Positions 55,635 to 64,000 of a DNA stretch of 64,000 bases are shown here, piece after piece (positions within the stretch are counted from its first letter, which is position 1; each line of letters begins with the position of its first letter). The notes under the pieces are model-generated. The model had not been told where the DNA came from. It searched no databases and saw only the letters and a list, made by a program, of their open reading frames with translations. Location: assembly GCF_003628145.1 (NCBI RefSeq), contig NZ_RBZV01000003.1, forward strand, positions 310,001 through 374,000. Direction: 5' to 3'. The translations under genes were made by a program, and so were the position numbers. Source of the stretch: Trinickia fusca. Its GTDB lineage: Bacteria > Pseudomonadota > Gammaproteobacteria > Burkholderiales > Burkholderiaceae.

Positions 55635-57218
55635 ATGCGCGTCCAACCGCTCGCCGTCCTGCTCGCCCTCCTGCCGGCGCTCTCGCTCGCCAAGCCGCTC
55701 ACGGTCTGCACCGAATCGAGCCCCGACGGCTTCGATGTCGTGCAGTACAACTCGCTGGTCACGACGAACGCGTCGGCCGACGTCATCTTCAACACGCTCG
55801 TCGCCTACGACGAGGCCGCCAGGAAGGTCGTGCCGGCACTCGCCGAGCGCTGGGACGTCAGCGCCGACGGGCTCACCTATACCTTCCATCTGCGGCCGAA
55901 CGTGCAGTTCCAGCGCACGGACTACTTCAAGCCCACGCGTCCGCTCACGGCCGACGATGTCGTCTTCACGTTCAGCCGCATGCTCGACGACAGCAACCCC
56001 TGGCACAAGGTCGCGGGGCCGAACGGTTTTCCGCACGCGCAATCGATGGGGCTCGTGAAGCTCGTCAAGAGCGTGTCGAAAGTCGACGACGACACCGTCA
56101 AGTTCGAGCTCAACGAGCCGAATGCGACGTTCGCGTCGATCCTCACGATGGGCTTCGCGTCGATCTACTCGGCCGAATACGCCGATGCACTGATCAAGGC
56201 CGGCAAGCAAACCGACCTCAATGCGAAGCCGATCGGCACCGGGCCGTTCGTGCTGCGCAGCTACACGAAGGACGCGATCATCCGCTACGACGTGAACCCC
56301 GGCTACTGGGGGCCGAAGCCGAAGGTGGACCGGCTCATCTACGCGATTACGCCAGACGCCTCGGTGCGCGCGCAAAAGGTCAAGGCCGGAGAGTGCGACA
56401 TCGCCCTATCGCCGAAGCCGCACGACGTGGCCGAGGCCAAGAACGACAAATCACTGAAGGTGGTCGAGACGCCTGCGTTCATGACCGCGTTCGTCGCATT
56501 GAACACGCAGAAGAAGCCGCTCGATAACGACAAGGTACGTCAGGCGCTCAATCTCGCATTCGACCGCACGACGTATCTGAAGACCGTGTTCGAAAACACG
56601 GCCACGCCGGCCGCGAATCCGTATCCGCCCAACACGTGGAGCTACGACAAGTCGATCGCGGCCTATCCGTACGATCCGGCCAAGGCCAAGCAACTGCTCG
56701 CCGACGCCGGCTTGCCCAACGGGTTCGCGACGACGATCTGGGTTCGCCCGAACGGCAGCGTGCTCAATCCGAACCCGAAGGCCGGCGCCGAGCTGCTGCA
56801 AGCGGATCTCGCGAAGATCGGCGTGAAGGCCGAGGTCAAGGTGATCGAGTGGGGCGAGCTGATCAAGGAGGCCAAGCTTGGCCAGCATGATCTGCTGTTC
56901 ATGGGCTGGGCCGGCGACAACGGCGATCCCGACAACTATCTCTCGCCGCTCTTCACCTGCAATGCCGTGAAGTCGGGCATCAACTTCGCGCGCTACTGCG
57001 ACGCGCAGCTCGACAAGCTGATCGCGCAAGGACGCGCGAGCGCCGATCAGGCGGTGCGCGCGAAAGCTTACGAGGCCGCGCAGAAGATCATCCACGACGA
57101 GGCGCTGTGGATTCCGCTCGGCTACCCGACGGCGGCCAGCATCACGCGCGCAAACGTGAGCGGCTATCGCGTGAGTCCGTTCGGACGACTGAACTTCGCG
57201 ACAGTGTCGGTGCAGTAG
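55635..57218 (+). CDS. ABC transporter periplasmic oligopeptide/dipeptide-binding protein
   Basis: Extracellular solute-binding protein family 5 (DppA/OppA-like), 527 residues. A signal peptide (1-19, ending LSLA) precedes KPLTVCTESSPDGFDVVQYNS. The cluster 9-type signature for this family is around LAERWDVSADGLTYTFHLRPNVQF. The protein is complete, but no permease or ATPase genes follow in this window, so it is an orphan binding protein. A GGAG box 7 bp before the ATG supports the start. Confidence 0.92.
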   Translation: MRVQPLAVLLALLPALSLAKPLTVCTESSPDGFDVVQYNSLVTTNASADVIFNTLVAYDEAARKVVPALAERWDVSADGLTYTFHLRPNVQFQRTDYFKPTRPLTADDVVFTFSRMLDDSNPWHKVAGPNGFPHAQSMGLVKLVKSVSKVDDDTVKFELNEPNATFASILTMGFASIYSAEYADALIKAGKQTDLNAKPIGTGPFVLRSYTKDAIIRYDVNPGYWGPKPKVDRLIYAITPDASVRAQKVKAGECDIALSPKPHDVAEAKNDKSLKVVETPAFMTAFVALNTQKKPLDNDKVRQALNLAFDRTTYLKTVFENTATPAANPYPPNTWSYDKSIAAYPYDPAKAKQLLADAGLPNGFATTIWVRPNGSVLNPNPKAGAELLQADLAKIGVKAEVKVIEWGELIKEAKLGQHDLLFMGWAGDNGDPDNYLSPLFTCNAVKSGINFARYCDAQLDKLIAQGRASADQAVRAKAYEAAQKIIHDEALWIPLGYPTAASITRANVSGYRVSPFGRLNFATVSVQ

Positions 57219-57309
57219 CGATTTGACTGACTGGTTCGCCCGGCGCGTTGACGTCCATCGCCCCGGCGCCGTAAGCTGGGCTCCCCATTTCTTGTGGAGC
57301 AGGCCTGTC

Positions 57310-58011
57310 ATGCGAAAGAACGGATATGGATGGCGCGCGCTCGCCGCGCGGATGTGGGGCGCAGCGATGGTGTGCGCATCGGCATGGGTCGCCGGCGCAG
57401 CGCATGCGCAAACGCCGAACCAGCCGACGGCCGCGGCCACCGTCGCGATGCCGCAAGCCGTCTACGTGACGGACTTCGAGGCCGTTCAGGCCGGTGCCCA
57501 CAGAAGGGGCCCGCTCGCGCGCCTGCGCGAAGCCACGCATGCGCGCTCGGCCGACCGCAATGCCGCGATGCTCGCGCAGGCCATCGTGCACAGGCTGGGC
57601 AGCACGGGCGTAGCCGCCCGTTACCTTGCACCGGGCGAGCCGCTGCCGCCACAAGGCTGGCTCATCGATGGCGTCTTCTATTCGCGCGACCTGCAAGGCG
57701 GGTTGCTGTCGCGCCTGACAGCCGACGACGCCTCGAGCGCCGGCGCAGCAGCCAATACCGAAGTCACGGTCACCGTCACGGATCTCGCACGTCGGCCCGA
57801 CACGCCGTTCGCGGCGCTCGGCGCCGAGGACGCGATACATGGACAAGGCACCGTGGCGAGTTGGAACCCCTACATCGTCGCGGCCAAGTTCGTCTTCAAG
57901 CGAACCGAGGCGAACGCGGCTGTCGACACGCTGGCGCAAGACATCGTCAATCAGTTCGTCGGTAACCTGGCGGCACTGCGACAGGCCGACGCGCAAACGC
58001 CGCCGCGTTGA
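57310..58011 (+). CDS. Predicted secreted protein, DUF4410-like
   Basis: Exported protein of 233 residues. A signal peptide (about 1-37, ending AHAQ) precedes a domain resembling DUF4410 (VYVTDFEAVQAG, LARLREATHARSADRN, IVHRLGSTGVAARYLAPGEPLPPQGWLIDGVFY, written here in pieces). Function is unknown. The ATG at 57310 has a GGAG box and begins the signal peptide, unlike the longer frame from 57223. It has no obvious operon partner. Confidence 0.75.
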   Translation: MRKNGYGWRALAARMWGAAMVCASAWVAGAAHAQTPNQPTAAATVAMPQAVYVTDFEAVQAGAHRRGPLARLREATHARSADRNAAMLAQAIVHRLGSTGVAARYLAPGEPLPPQGWLIDGVFYSRDLQGGLLSRLTADDASSAGAAANTEVTVTVTDLARRPDTPFAALGAEDAIHGQGTVASWNPYIVAAKFVFKRTEANAAVDTLAQDIVNQFVGNLAALRQADAQTPPR

Positions 58012-58213
58012 TGCAAGTCGCACAGGCGCCGGCATTCGATCGCGTCGGCGGCAAAATAGCCACTTGGGAAGCGCTCACGACCAGACTAAACGGCGGCATG
58101 GAGGGCCGGGCGCTGTAGCACTCGTGCTGGCACGCATACGGCACCTGCTATCCTTAGACGATTGTGCAACGCACGTCTCGAAAAAGTGCGCTGCCGCTCA
58201 TCGGAGCCCCGTC

Positions 58214-58567
58214 ATGTCCTACTTGCTGCTCATCGTCGAGCCCACCGATCAACGCAGCCAGCGCTCGCCGGAAGCGGGACGCGAAGCCTACGATTCGATG
58301 GTTCGTTTTGCTGAAGATCTGACCCAGCGCGGCCTGCTCGTCTCGGCGCAGTCGCTGGCCTCGACCGACGAAGCCGTGCGCGTCGAGGTACGCAACAGCG
58401 AACGCCGTCTCATCGACGGCCCGTTCGCCGAGGCCAAGGAAATGGTCGGCGGCTTCTTCCTGCTCAACTGCGACAGGGAAGAGGACGCCATCGCGATCGC
58501 CGCCGAATGCCCGGCCGCGCAGTGGTGCACGGTCGAAGTGCGACGGCTCGCGCCCTGCTTCGAATAA
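58214..58567 (+). CDS. YCII-related DGPF-motif protein 1
   Basis: Protein of 117 residues of the YCII/DGPF family. The motif LIDGPFAEAKEMVGGFFLLN is conserved. The family is small, ferredoxin-like and of unknown activity; members accompany ECF42-type sigma factors. It is the first of four genes leading to the sigma factor at 59822. Confidence 0.9.
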   Translation: MSYLLLIVEPTDQRSQRSPEAGREAYDSMVRFAEDLTQRGLLVSAQSLASTDEAVRVEVRNSERRLIDGPFAEAKEMVGGFFLLNCDREEDAIAIAAECPAAQWCTVEVRRLAPCFE

Positions 58568-58681
58568 GGGTTTTCCCCAGTTAAAACGCCCCGCACGACG
58601 ATGTCGAGTGCGGGACGCTTCGTTCGTCGTATCAGCAAGAGGCCGATCGGTGGCCTCCTCAACTATCCAAGGAGCGAAGCA

Positions 58682-59104
58682 ATGCGATTCATGATCATGG
58701 TGAAGGCGACGGCGATGAGCGAATCGGGCGCACCGCCCGAAGACGAACTGGTCGCCGCCATGGCGACCTTCCACGAGGAGCTCGCGAAAGCGGGTGTGCT
58801 GCTCGACGCGAACGGCTTGCATCCGAGCGCCAAGGGCTGGCGCATCCACTACGCGAACGGCCAGCGTACCGTGATCGACGGACCGTTCGCCGAGACCAAG
58901 GAGCTCATCGCGGGCTATACGCTGATTCAGGTGCGCTCGCGCGAGGAAGCGCTCGAGTGGACGCGGCGCTTTCCGGCACCGTTCGGCGAAACGGCCGACT
59001 GCGAAATCGAAGTGCGCCAGCTCTATGAGTTCGACGATTTCACGCCGAGCGAAGCCGTCGATCGCATCCGCGAGCTCGACACGTCGCGGCTCAACCCGCG
59101 CTGA
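58682..59104 (+). CDS. YCII-related DGPF-motif protein 2
   Basis: Protein of 140 residues, a paralogue of the gene before it. The motif VIDGPFAETKELIAGYTLIQ is conserved, as is the MRFMIMVKAT start. The two differ in length and in the N-terminal half. A typical AAGGAG box precedes the ATG at 58682. It lies 114 bp after the first DGPF gene and 128 bp before the SRPBCC gene. Confidence 0.92.
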   Translation: MRFMIMVKATAMSESGAPPEDELVAAMATFHEELAKAGVLLDANGLHPSAKGWRIHYANGQRTVIDGPFAETKELIAGYTLIQVRSREEALEWTRRFPAPFGETADCEIEVRQLYEFDDFTPSEAVDRIRELDTSRLNPR

Positions 59105-59232
59105 GTCACCAGCACGGCTGGCACACGCCCCAACCGCCTGTGCCGTCCGAGCCCGTCCCGATCGAGCGCGATTGACTGCGCTCATCGGGCACCGGTCCGG
59201 CGGCAAACACCCCACCCTCTAGAGAGGCCGTC

Positions 59233-59808
59233 ATGTTCAAGACGCTAATCATCGCCCTCATCGTCGTCGTCGGCTTCGTGCTGATCTACGCTGCCACGAA
59301 GCCCGACACCTTCCGCGTTCAACGTACCGTGCACATTCAGGCGCCCCCCGAACGCGTCTTCGCCTTGATCTCGAATCTGCGCAACTTCAACACGTGGAAC
59401 CCGTTCGAGAAGAAAGACCCGGCGATCCAAGGCCATTACAGCGCCCACGATAGCGGCGCAGGCGCGAGCTATGCCTGGGAAAGCGCGAAGGTCGGCTCCG
59501 GACGGATGGAAATCGTCTCCGTGACGCCGTCCTCGAACGTGACGCTGAAGCTCGACTTCATCAAGCCGTTCGAAGCGCACAACATGGCCGACTTCACGCT
59601 GACGCCAAACGCGGGCGGCACCGACGTGACGTGGGCCATGCATGGGCCGACGCCGTATTTCTCGAAAGTGATGCAGGTGTTCATCAGCATGGACAGCATG
59701 GTCGGCAACGATTTCGCGGCAGGGCTCGCCAACCTGAAGGCGCTTGCCGAAGGCGGCGCTTCGCATCCGGGCGCAGCGGGACAGACCAGCGCGCCGAACG
59801 CGTCGTAA
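59233..59808 (+). CDS. SRPBCC (polyketide cyclase-like) family protein
   Basis: Protein of 191 residues. An N-terminal transmembrane helix (about 4-21) is followed by a START/Bet v1-like hydrophobic-pocket domain (VHIQAPPERVFALISNLRNFNTWNPF). The ligand is unknown. A disordered tail ends it. It lies in the cluster leading to the sigma factor, whose GTG start comes 13 bp after this gene's stop. Confidence 0.9.
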   Translation: MFKTLIIALIVVVGFVLIYAATKPDTFRVQRTVHIQAPPERVFALISNLRNFNTWNPFEKKDPAIQGHYSAHDSGAGASYAWESAKVGSGRMEIVSVTPSSNVTLKLDFIKPFEAHNMADFTLTPNAGGTDVTWAMHGPTPYFSKVMQVFISMDSMVGNDFAAGLANLKALAEGGASHPGAAGQTSAPNAS

Positions 59809-59821
59809 GCGCGAGGGCATC

Positions 59822-61126
59822 GTGACGAACCAGGCCGCAGCCGCTGCGACACATCGAGCCATCGAAGCGGTATGGCGCATCGAATCGGCGAAGGTGATCG
59901 CCCATGTCGCGCGTCTCGTGCGCGACGTCGGGCTCGCCGAAGAGCTCGCCCAGGATGCCTTCGTCACGGCGCTCGAACGCTGGCCCGAAACGGGTGTGCC
60001 CGACAACCCGGGCGCCTGGCTCATGACCACGGCCAAACACCGCGCGCTCGACAAGCTGCGCCAGGATGCCTTGCACGCGCGCAAGCATGAAGCGCTCGGC
60101 CACGATCTCGATGCGCTCGAATCGCACGTGGTGCCCGACTTCGTCGATACGCTCGATGCGGCACGCGCTGACGACATCGGCGACGATCTGCTGCGCCTCG
60201 TGTTCACCGCCTGCCACCCGGTACTGTCGACGGACGCGCGCGTGACACTGACGCTGCGCCTGATCGGCGGGCTCACGACGCACGAGATCGCGCGCGCGTT
60301 CCTCGTCTCGGAGACGACGATCGCACAACGGATCGTGCGCGCCAAACGCACGCTGAGCGCGGCCAATGTGCCGTTCGAGGTGCCGCCGCCTCAGGCTCGT
60401 GCGACCCGCATGGCATCGGTGCTCGAAGTCATCTACCTGATCTTCAACGAAGGCTACGCGGCAACGGCGGGCGACGACTGGATGCGCCCTCAGCTGTGCG
60501 ACGAAGCGCTGCGCGTGGGCCGTATCCTGGCCGAGCTGGCGCGCGAAGACAGCGAAGTGCACGGCCTCGTGGCGTTGATGGAGCTGCAGGCGTCGCGTCT
60601 GCATGCGCGCACCGATGCGAAGGGACGCCCCGTGCTGCTCGCCGATCAGGACCGCTCGCGCTGGGATCAGCTGCTGATCCGGCGGGGCCTGGCTGCGCTC
60701 GCGCGTGCCGAGGCGCTCGGCGGCACGCTGGGCCCGTATGCCTTGCAGGCGGCGCTCGCGGCTTGTCATGCGCGCGCCCGCACGGCAGAGGACACCGACT
60801 GGACACACATCGTCGCGCTATACGACGCACTTGCGCAGGTCAGCCCCTCGCCGGTCGTCGAACTGAACCGCGCCGTAGCCGTCGGCATGGCATTCGGTCC
60901 CGAAGCGGGCTTTGCGATCGTCGAGGCGTTGACGGCCGATCCCGCGCTGGCACGCTATCACTGGCTGCCCAGCGTGCGCGCCGATCTGCTCGCCAAGCTC
61001 GGGCGATGCGACGAAGCGCGCGTCGAATTCGAGCGCGCGGCGACGATGACGCAAAACGTGCGCGAACGCGAGCTGCTGCTCGCGCGTGCGCAGCAAATGC
61101 GGGACGCAGGCATGTCGGACGGCTAG
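59822..61126 (+). CDS. ECF42-type RNA polymerase sigma factor with long C-terminal extension
   Basis: Sigma factor of 434 residues, about twice the usual ECF length. Region 2 (EELAQDAFVTALERWP, KHRALDKLRQD) and region 4 (TTHEIARAFLVSETTIAQRIVRAK) are clear. The remaining 250 residues include YLIFNEGYAATAGDDWMR and a TPR-like end (VELNRAVAVGMAFGPEAGF), as in ECF42 sigma factors, which lack an anti-sigma factor and are regulated through this extension. The GTG at 59822 has a GAGGG box. Two DGPF genes upstream are the known signature of this group. Confidence 0.9.
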   Translation: MTNQAAAAATHRAIEAVWRIESAKVIAHVARLVRDVGLAEELAQDAFVTALERWPETGVPDNPGAWLMTTAKHRALDKLRQDALHARKHEALGHDLDALESHVVPDFVDTLDAARADDIGDDLLRLVFTACHPVLSTDARVTLTLRLIGGLTTHEIARAFLVSETTIAQRIVRAKRTLSAANVPFEVPPPQARATRMASVLEVIYLIFNEGYAATAGDDWMRPQLCDEALRVGRILAELAREDSEVHGLVALMELQASRLHARTDAKGRPVLLADQDRSRWDQLLIRRGLAALARAEALGGTLGPYALQAALAACHARARTAEDTDWTHIVALYDALAQVSPSPVVELNRAVAVGMAFGPEAGFAIVEALTADPALARYHWLPSVRADLLAKLGRCDEARVEFERAATMTQNVRERELLLARAQQMRDAGMSDG

Positions 61127-61242
61127 TCGTCCGACACGTTCGCCAGGAACCGCTCGATGCTCGTGGCCAAAGCGATCGGCGTCTCGTTCATCGGATAGTG
61201 TCGCGCGTCGGGTATCACTTCGCGCACGCCACGCGCGCCGCA
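61123..61242 (-). pseudogene. C-terminal remnant of an alpha/beta hydrolase
   Basis: The frame ends EVIPDARHYPMNETPIALAT and SIERFLANVSDD before a stop, a clear match to the last 40 residues of alpha/beta hydrolases such as epoxide hydrolases and dehalogenases (catalytic histidine in ARHYPM). Upstream of it on the same strand sits the complete chemotaxis receptor gene, whose stop is at 61244, so the first 250 residues of the hydrolase are gone. This is a truncated gene. Confidence 0.7.
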
Positions 61243-61243
61243 C

Positions 61244-62851
61244 TCATGCCGCAACCCATTGCCCTTCCTCGCTTGCGTGCCTCGCTGCGCCACCCGCGTA
61301 GCCACGTGCCAAAGAGGGCTCGCGCCCAGCCGACGACGCGCCGCGGCCGCCCTCGTCGACCTTGAACGAGGCCACGGCATCGCGCAGCGTCTGCATCTGC
61401 GAAGCCATCGACTGGGAAGCCGCCGACAGCTGCTCGACGAGCGCTGCGTTCTGCTGCGTGACTTCGTCCATGTGACTGACGGCCTGATTCACCTGCGTGA
61501 TGCCGCGGCTTTGCTCACCGGAAGCGGCCGAGATTTCGTCGATGACGTCGGCGACCTTGCCGGCGCCATCCTGAAGCTGCGCCATCGTGCTGCGCACCTG
61601 CTCGGCCTGCGCCTCGCCGATCGAGACGGTCGCGCCCGACGCCTCGATGAGCTCCTTGATCTCCTTGGCAGCGCTCGAAGCGCGCTGCGCGAGGCTGCGC
61701 ACCTCGCCTGCGACGACGGCGAAGCCGCGTCCTTGATCGCCAGCACGCGCCGCTTCGACCGCCGCGTTGAGCGCAAGGATGTTGGTCTGGAACGCGATGC
61801 CTTCGATGAGCGCCGTGATCTCGCCGATGCGCGCCGAGTGGCGGCTGATCTCGTTCATCGTCGCGACCATCGACTCGACGACGCCATGCGCCGTTTGCGC
61901 GACGGTCGACGCATTGCCCGCGAGCGCACTGGCCGCACTGGCGTTCTCGGCATTCTGCGCAACCGTGGCCGTCAGCTCTTCCATGCTCGCGGCGCTTTCT
62001 TCGAGCGAGGCCGCCTGCGCTTCGGTGCGGGCCGACAGATCAGCGTTGCCCATCGCGATCTCGCGCGTGGCCGAGCTGGCGGACTCGGATGCGGTCCATA
62101 CCTCGCGCAGCGCGCCAGCCACCCGTTCGATGAGGCTGTTGAACGCCGTCGCGGTCTGCCCGATCTCGTCGTCCTGCCGCACCGGCGCGCGCAGCGTGAA
62201 GTCACGCGATTCGCTGATGCGACCGATGGCTGCCTGCAGCGACGCGATGCCGGCGTTCAGCGAGCGCGCGAGCAGGAAGATCATCGCGCACACGATCGCC
62301 ATGCCCGCCATCATCACCGACAACTCGGTCACGAACAGCGTATCGACGACGTGGTGAGCGTGATCGCTCTGCTCGGTCGCAAGCGTGTTGAGCTCGCCGG
62401 CCATTCTCTCGAGGTCGGCCTGAAACGGCTGGAAGTCGGAATGATAGAGCGCGGTCGTCTGGTCATTCGCGGCCTTGGCGTCGTGCGTCGCGAGATCGAA
62501 CAGCTGATGCGACTTGCGATCGTATTCGGCCCACTTTGCGATCAACGCGTGAAAGCCCTCGGAGTGCTGCTGCGACTCGAACATCGGCCCGATCGTCGAC
62601 GACCACTTATCGATGTTGTGCTCGGCGTCGGCAAAGATTTTCTTGGTGTCGTCGGAGGTCGGATCGAGCTGGATCGTCGACAGCGCGCTCGCCTTGATCT
62701 CGGTGATGCCTTGCAGCTCTGTCTCTCTGCGATGCGACACGTCCTCGGCCTTCATCGCACCGTTCAAGCCGATGACGCTGACGAGCAGCCCGGCCGTCAT
62801 CGACACGACCGTGATCAACGAGAACAGTTGCAGCTTGCGCCGGATATTCAT
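61244..62851 (-). CDS. Methyl-accepting chemotaxis protein
   Basis: Chemoreceptor of 535 residues. The N-terminal transmembrane helix (about 10-32), a four-helix-bundle periplasmic domain, a second helix (about 188-208), a HAMP segment and a long cytoplasmic domain ending in the conserved hairpin region ([20 protein letters not shown] is adjacent; the tip is [25 protein letters not shown], given here as span 351-375) are present. No pentapeptide NWETF is at the C-terminus. The last 30 residues differ from typical receptors. A GAGG box precedes the ATG. Its 3' end abuts a hydrolase remnant. Confidence 0.92.
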   Translation of the reverse strand: MNIRRKLQLFSLITVVSMTAGLLVSVIGLNGAMKAEDVSHRRETELQGITEIKASALSTIQLDPTSDDTKKIFADAEHNIDKWSSTIGPMFESQQHSEGFHALIAKWAEYDRKSHQLFDLATHDAKAANDQTTALYHSDFQPFQADLERMAGELNTLATEQSDHAHHVVDTLFVTELSVMMAGMAIVCAMIFLLARSLNAGIASLQAAIGRISESRDFTLRAPVRQDDEIGQTATAFNSLIERVAGALREVWTASESASSATREIAMGNADLSARTEAQAASLEESAASMEELTATVAQNAENASAASALAGNASTVAQTAHGVVESMVATMNEISRHSARIGEITALIEGIAFQTNILALNAAVEAARAGDQGRGFAVVAGEVRSLAQRASSAAKEIKELIEASGATVSIGEAQAEQVRSTMAQLQDGAGKVADVIDEISAASGEQSRGITQVNQAVSHMDEVTQQNAALVEQLSAASQSMASQMQTLRDAVASFKVDEGGRGASSAGREPSLARGYAGGAARHASEEGQWVAA

Positions 62852-63059
62852 GATTTTCCTCTGATGAATGAAGGTGCAAACGGGCCGTCACGGCCGGCCT
62901 CCCTGCCACTGTTTTACGGCCGCGCGCGATGCGAATTGAGTCGGCATAAACGAGATAGGGAAAAACCAGCAAACACTATTGCTAGTTGGGTGATCGTTAT
63001 TTATGAGATAGGGTGCCGAAGCTTTCCAAGAGCTTTCAAACAAGCACATAGGAGAACTC

Positions 63060-64000
63060 ATGAAAGATGTCGGACGCGTTGCCACCGTGGCTCGTTTCGC
63101 TGCCGTTCTCATGTCGTTGCTGCCTGCCGCTGAAACGGCTCGCGCCATCGAAGCCGAGGAGCAGGATGAGAAGGTCGAGCAACTCATCGTCAAGCTGCGC
63201 GAGCCTCACATGACCCGCGTAGCAACAGCAACAGCAACAGCATCGGCGTCGGCGTCGGCGCCGGATCGCTTGGCCGGGCAAACCGCCGAAGCCCTGCTCG
63301 AACACATCGTCGCGCAGGCTTGGCAACCCTCGTCACGGGTCGAAGCCGATGCGCGGCCGCGCGTGCGGCGCGCTGCCCAGGTCACGCGCTTTACGCGCGC
63401 GATGTCGGGCGATGCGCACGTGGTCGGGCTCGCCAAGCCGCTGACGGCCGACGAGGCACGGGCGCTGGCCGGGCGCATTCAAGCGCAGCCCGAGGTCGAA
63501 TACGCGGAACCGGACTATCGCGTCGAGCGGCAGATCGAGCCCACCGATCCGCGCTACGGGGTGCAATGGGGTCTACAAGGTGGGGGGCCGCGTGGTAATT
63601 GGCCGCCCGGAGGCGCGCGGCTCCCCGCCGCATGGGATATCACGACAGGCTCGACGAACATCGTGACGGCGGTCATCGACACCGGCTATCGCCCCCATGT
63701 CGATCTGGCCGCCAATGTGCTGCCCGGCTACGACTTCATATCCGATCGCGAGCGAGCGAACGACGGCGATGGGCGCGATGCCGACGCCGCCGATCCCGGA
63801 GATTGGACAACCGAGGCCGAGACGCTAGCCTGCTATGGGTCTTCTCAGTTCCGCGCCAGCTCGTGGCACGGCACGCATGTGATGGGCACGATCGGCGCGC
63901 TGGCCAGCAACGGCCGCGGCGGAGCGGGCGTCAACTGGCACGGGAAGTTGTTGCCGGTTCGCGTACTCGGCAAATGCGGCGGACAATCCAGCGACATCGC
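63060..64000 (+). CDS. Secreted S8 (subtilisin-like) serine peptidase (partial, 3' end outside window)
   Basis: First 313 codons of an exported subtilase with an intact open frame to the window edge. A signal peptide (about 1-29, ending ETARA) precedes an inhibitor-like propeptide (about 35-155) that contains ATATATASASASA encoded by hexanucleotide repeats. The catalytic domain shows the Asp motif TAVIDTGYRPHVD and the His motif SWHGTHVMGTIG; the catalytic serine lies beyond the window. AGGAG precedes the ATG at 63060. Such secreted proteases are common accessory genes in Burkholderia. Confidence 0.92.
   Translation, partial: MKDVGRVATVARFAAVLMSLLPAAETARAIEAEEQDEKVEQLIVKLREPHMTRVATATATASASASAPDRLAGQTAEALLEHIVAQAWQPSSRVEADARPRVRRAAQVTRFTRAMSGDAHVVGLAKPLTADEARALAGRIQAQPEVEYAEPDYRVERQIEPTDPRYGVQWGLQGGGPRGNWPPGGARLPAAWDITTGSTNIVTAVIDTGYRPHVDLAANVLPGYDFISDRERANDGDGRDADAADPGDWTTEAETLACYGSSQFRASSWHGTHVMGTIGALASNGRGGAGVNWHGKLLPVRVLGKCGGQSSDI
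63222..63260 (+). repeat. Hexanucleotide repeats inside the S8 peptidase gene
   Basis: Two adjacent simple repeats, three copies of ACAGCA-type followed by three copies of TCGGCG, encode the propeptide segment Thr-Ala and Ser-Ala repeats. The unit is a multiple of three, so length change would not shift the frame. Confidence 0.8.

Noticed and set aside
62852-63059. Flagellar sigma-28 promoter for the chemotaxis receptor
   Set aside because: A GCCGAC is present but no TAAA-type -35 sits about 15 bp before it.

Overview
The window is a gene-dense, high-GC stretch of a betaproteobacterial chromosome. It is almost certainly from the Burkholderiaceae (Burkholderia, Paraburkholderia, Caballeronia or Trinickia type). 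Evidence includes a methionine synthase split into two adjacent genes, the proteobacterial gshA/gshB pair of the type found in this family, a PhaM-type polyhydroxyalkanoate granule regulator, a STAS-fused MlaE permease, a ptsI-ptsH-EIIA phosphorelay without sugar permease, and small betaproteobacterial families (DUF3567, DUF1840, DUF2917, DUF3108). No rRNA, tRNA, CRISPR array, insertion sequence or prophage was recognised. I infer a mostly core region with a few decayed genes and one accessory-looking end.

Layout. 1-5 kb: BioC-like methyltransferase (cut by the window edge), comF, trmL, macro-domain protein, gpsA, secB, grxC, rhodanese. 5-15 kb: gpmA, a carboxyl-terminal processing protease, moeB/thiF-like gene, ptsI-ptsH-EIIA, gshB, gshA. 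14-18 kb: the nitrogen operon glnK-amtB behind a consensus sigma-54 promoter, then ubiK and the yifB/comM ATPase. 18-25 kb: an intergenic region with a perfect DnaA-box palindrome, a lipoprotein, a TlpA-like oxidoreductase, and the C4-dicarboxylate set dctA-dctB-dctD with its own sigma-54 promoter. 25-30 kb: lipA, lipB, DUF2917, a LysR regulator, ybeD and a D,D-carboxypeptidase, in an order that closely recalls E. coli dacA-ybeD-lipB-ybeF-lipA. 30-35 kb: alpha/beta hydrolase, thioredoxin-like ferredoxin, and an Mla-type phospholipid ABC transporter (permease, ATPase, MCE protein, lipoprotein). 35-45 kb: birA, coaX, a small membrane protein, rfaE2, a di-iron ferritin-like protein, patatin, phaM, enoyl-CoA hydratase, FAH-family hydrolase and IclR regulator. 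45-54 kb: DUF3108, DUF3567, split metH, DUF1840, argS, SPOR protein, dsbA. 54-64 kb: SDR oxidoreductase, a decayed periplasmic-binding-protein remnant, an oligopeptide-binding protein, a secreted protein, then a probable ECF42-type sigma factor module (two DGPF/YCII proteins, an SRPBCC protein and the sigma factor), an alpha/beta-hydrolase tail fragment, a chemotaxis receptor and the start of a secreted subtilase.

How the parts work together. Two alternative-sigma circuits are directly readable: nitrogen (PII plus Amt) and dicarboxylate uptake (DctB/DctD acting on dctA), both through sigma-54. Redox and thiol functions recur (glutathione synthesis, glutaredoxin, DsbA, TlpA, rhodanese). Envelope maintenance is represented by Mla, DacA, the carboxyl-terminal protease, rfaE2 and SPOR. 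The most unusual features are the DnaA-box palindrome away from any recognisable origin genes, the ECF module, and two truncated genes that mark recent rearrangement or decay.
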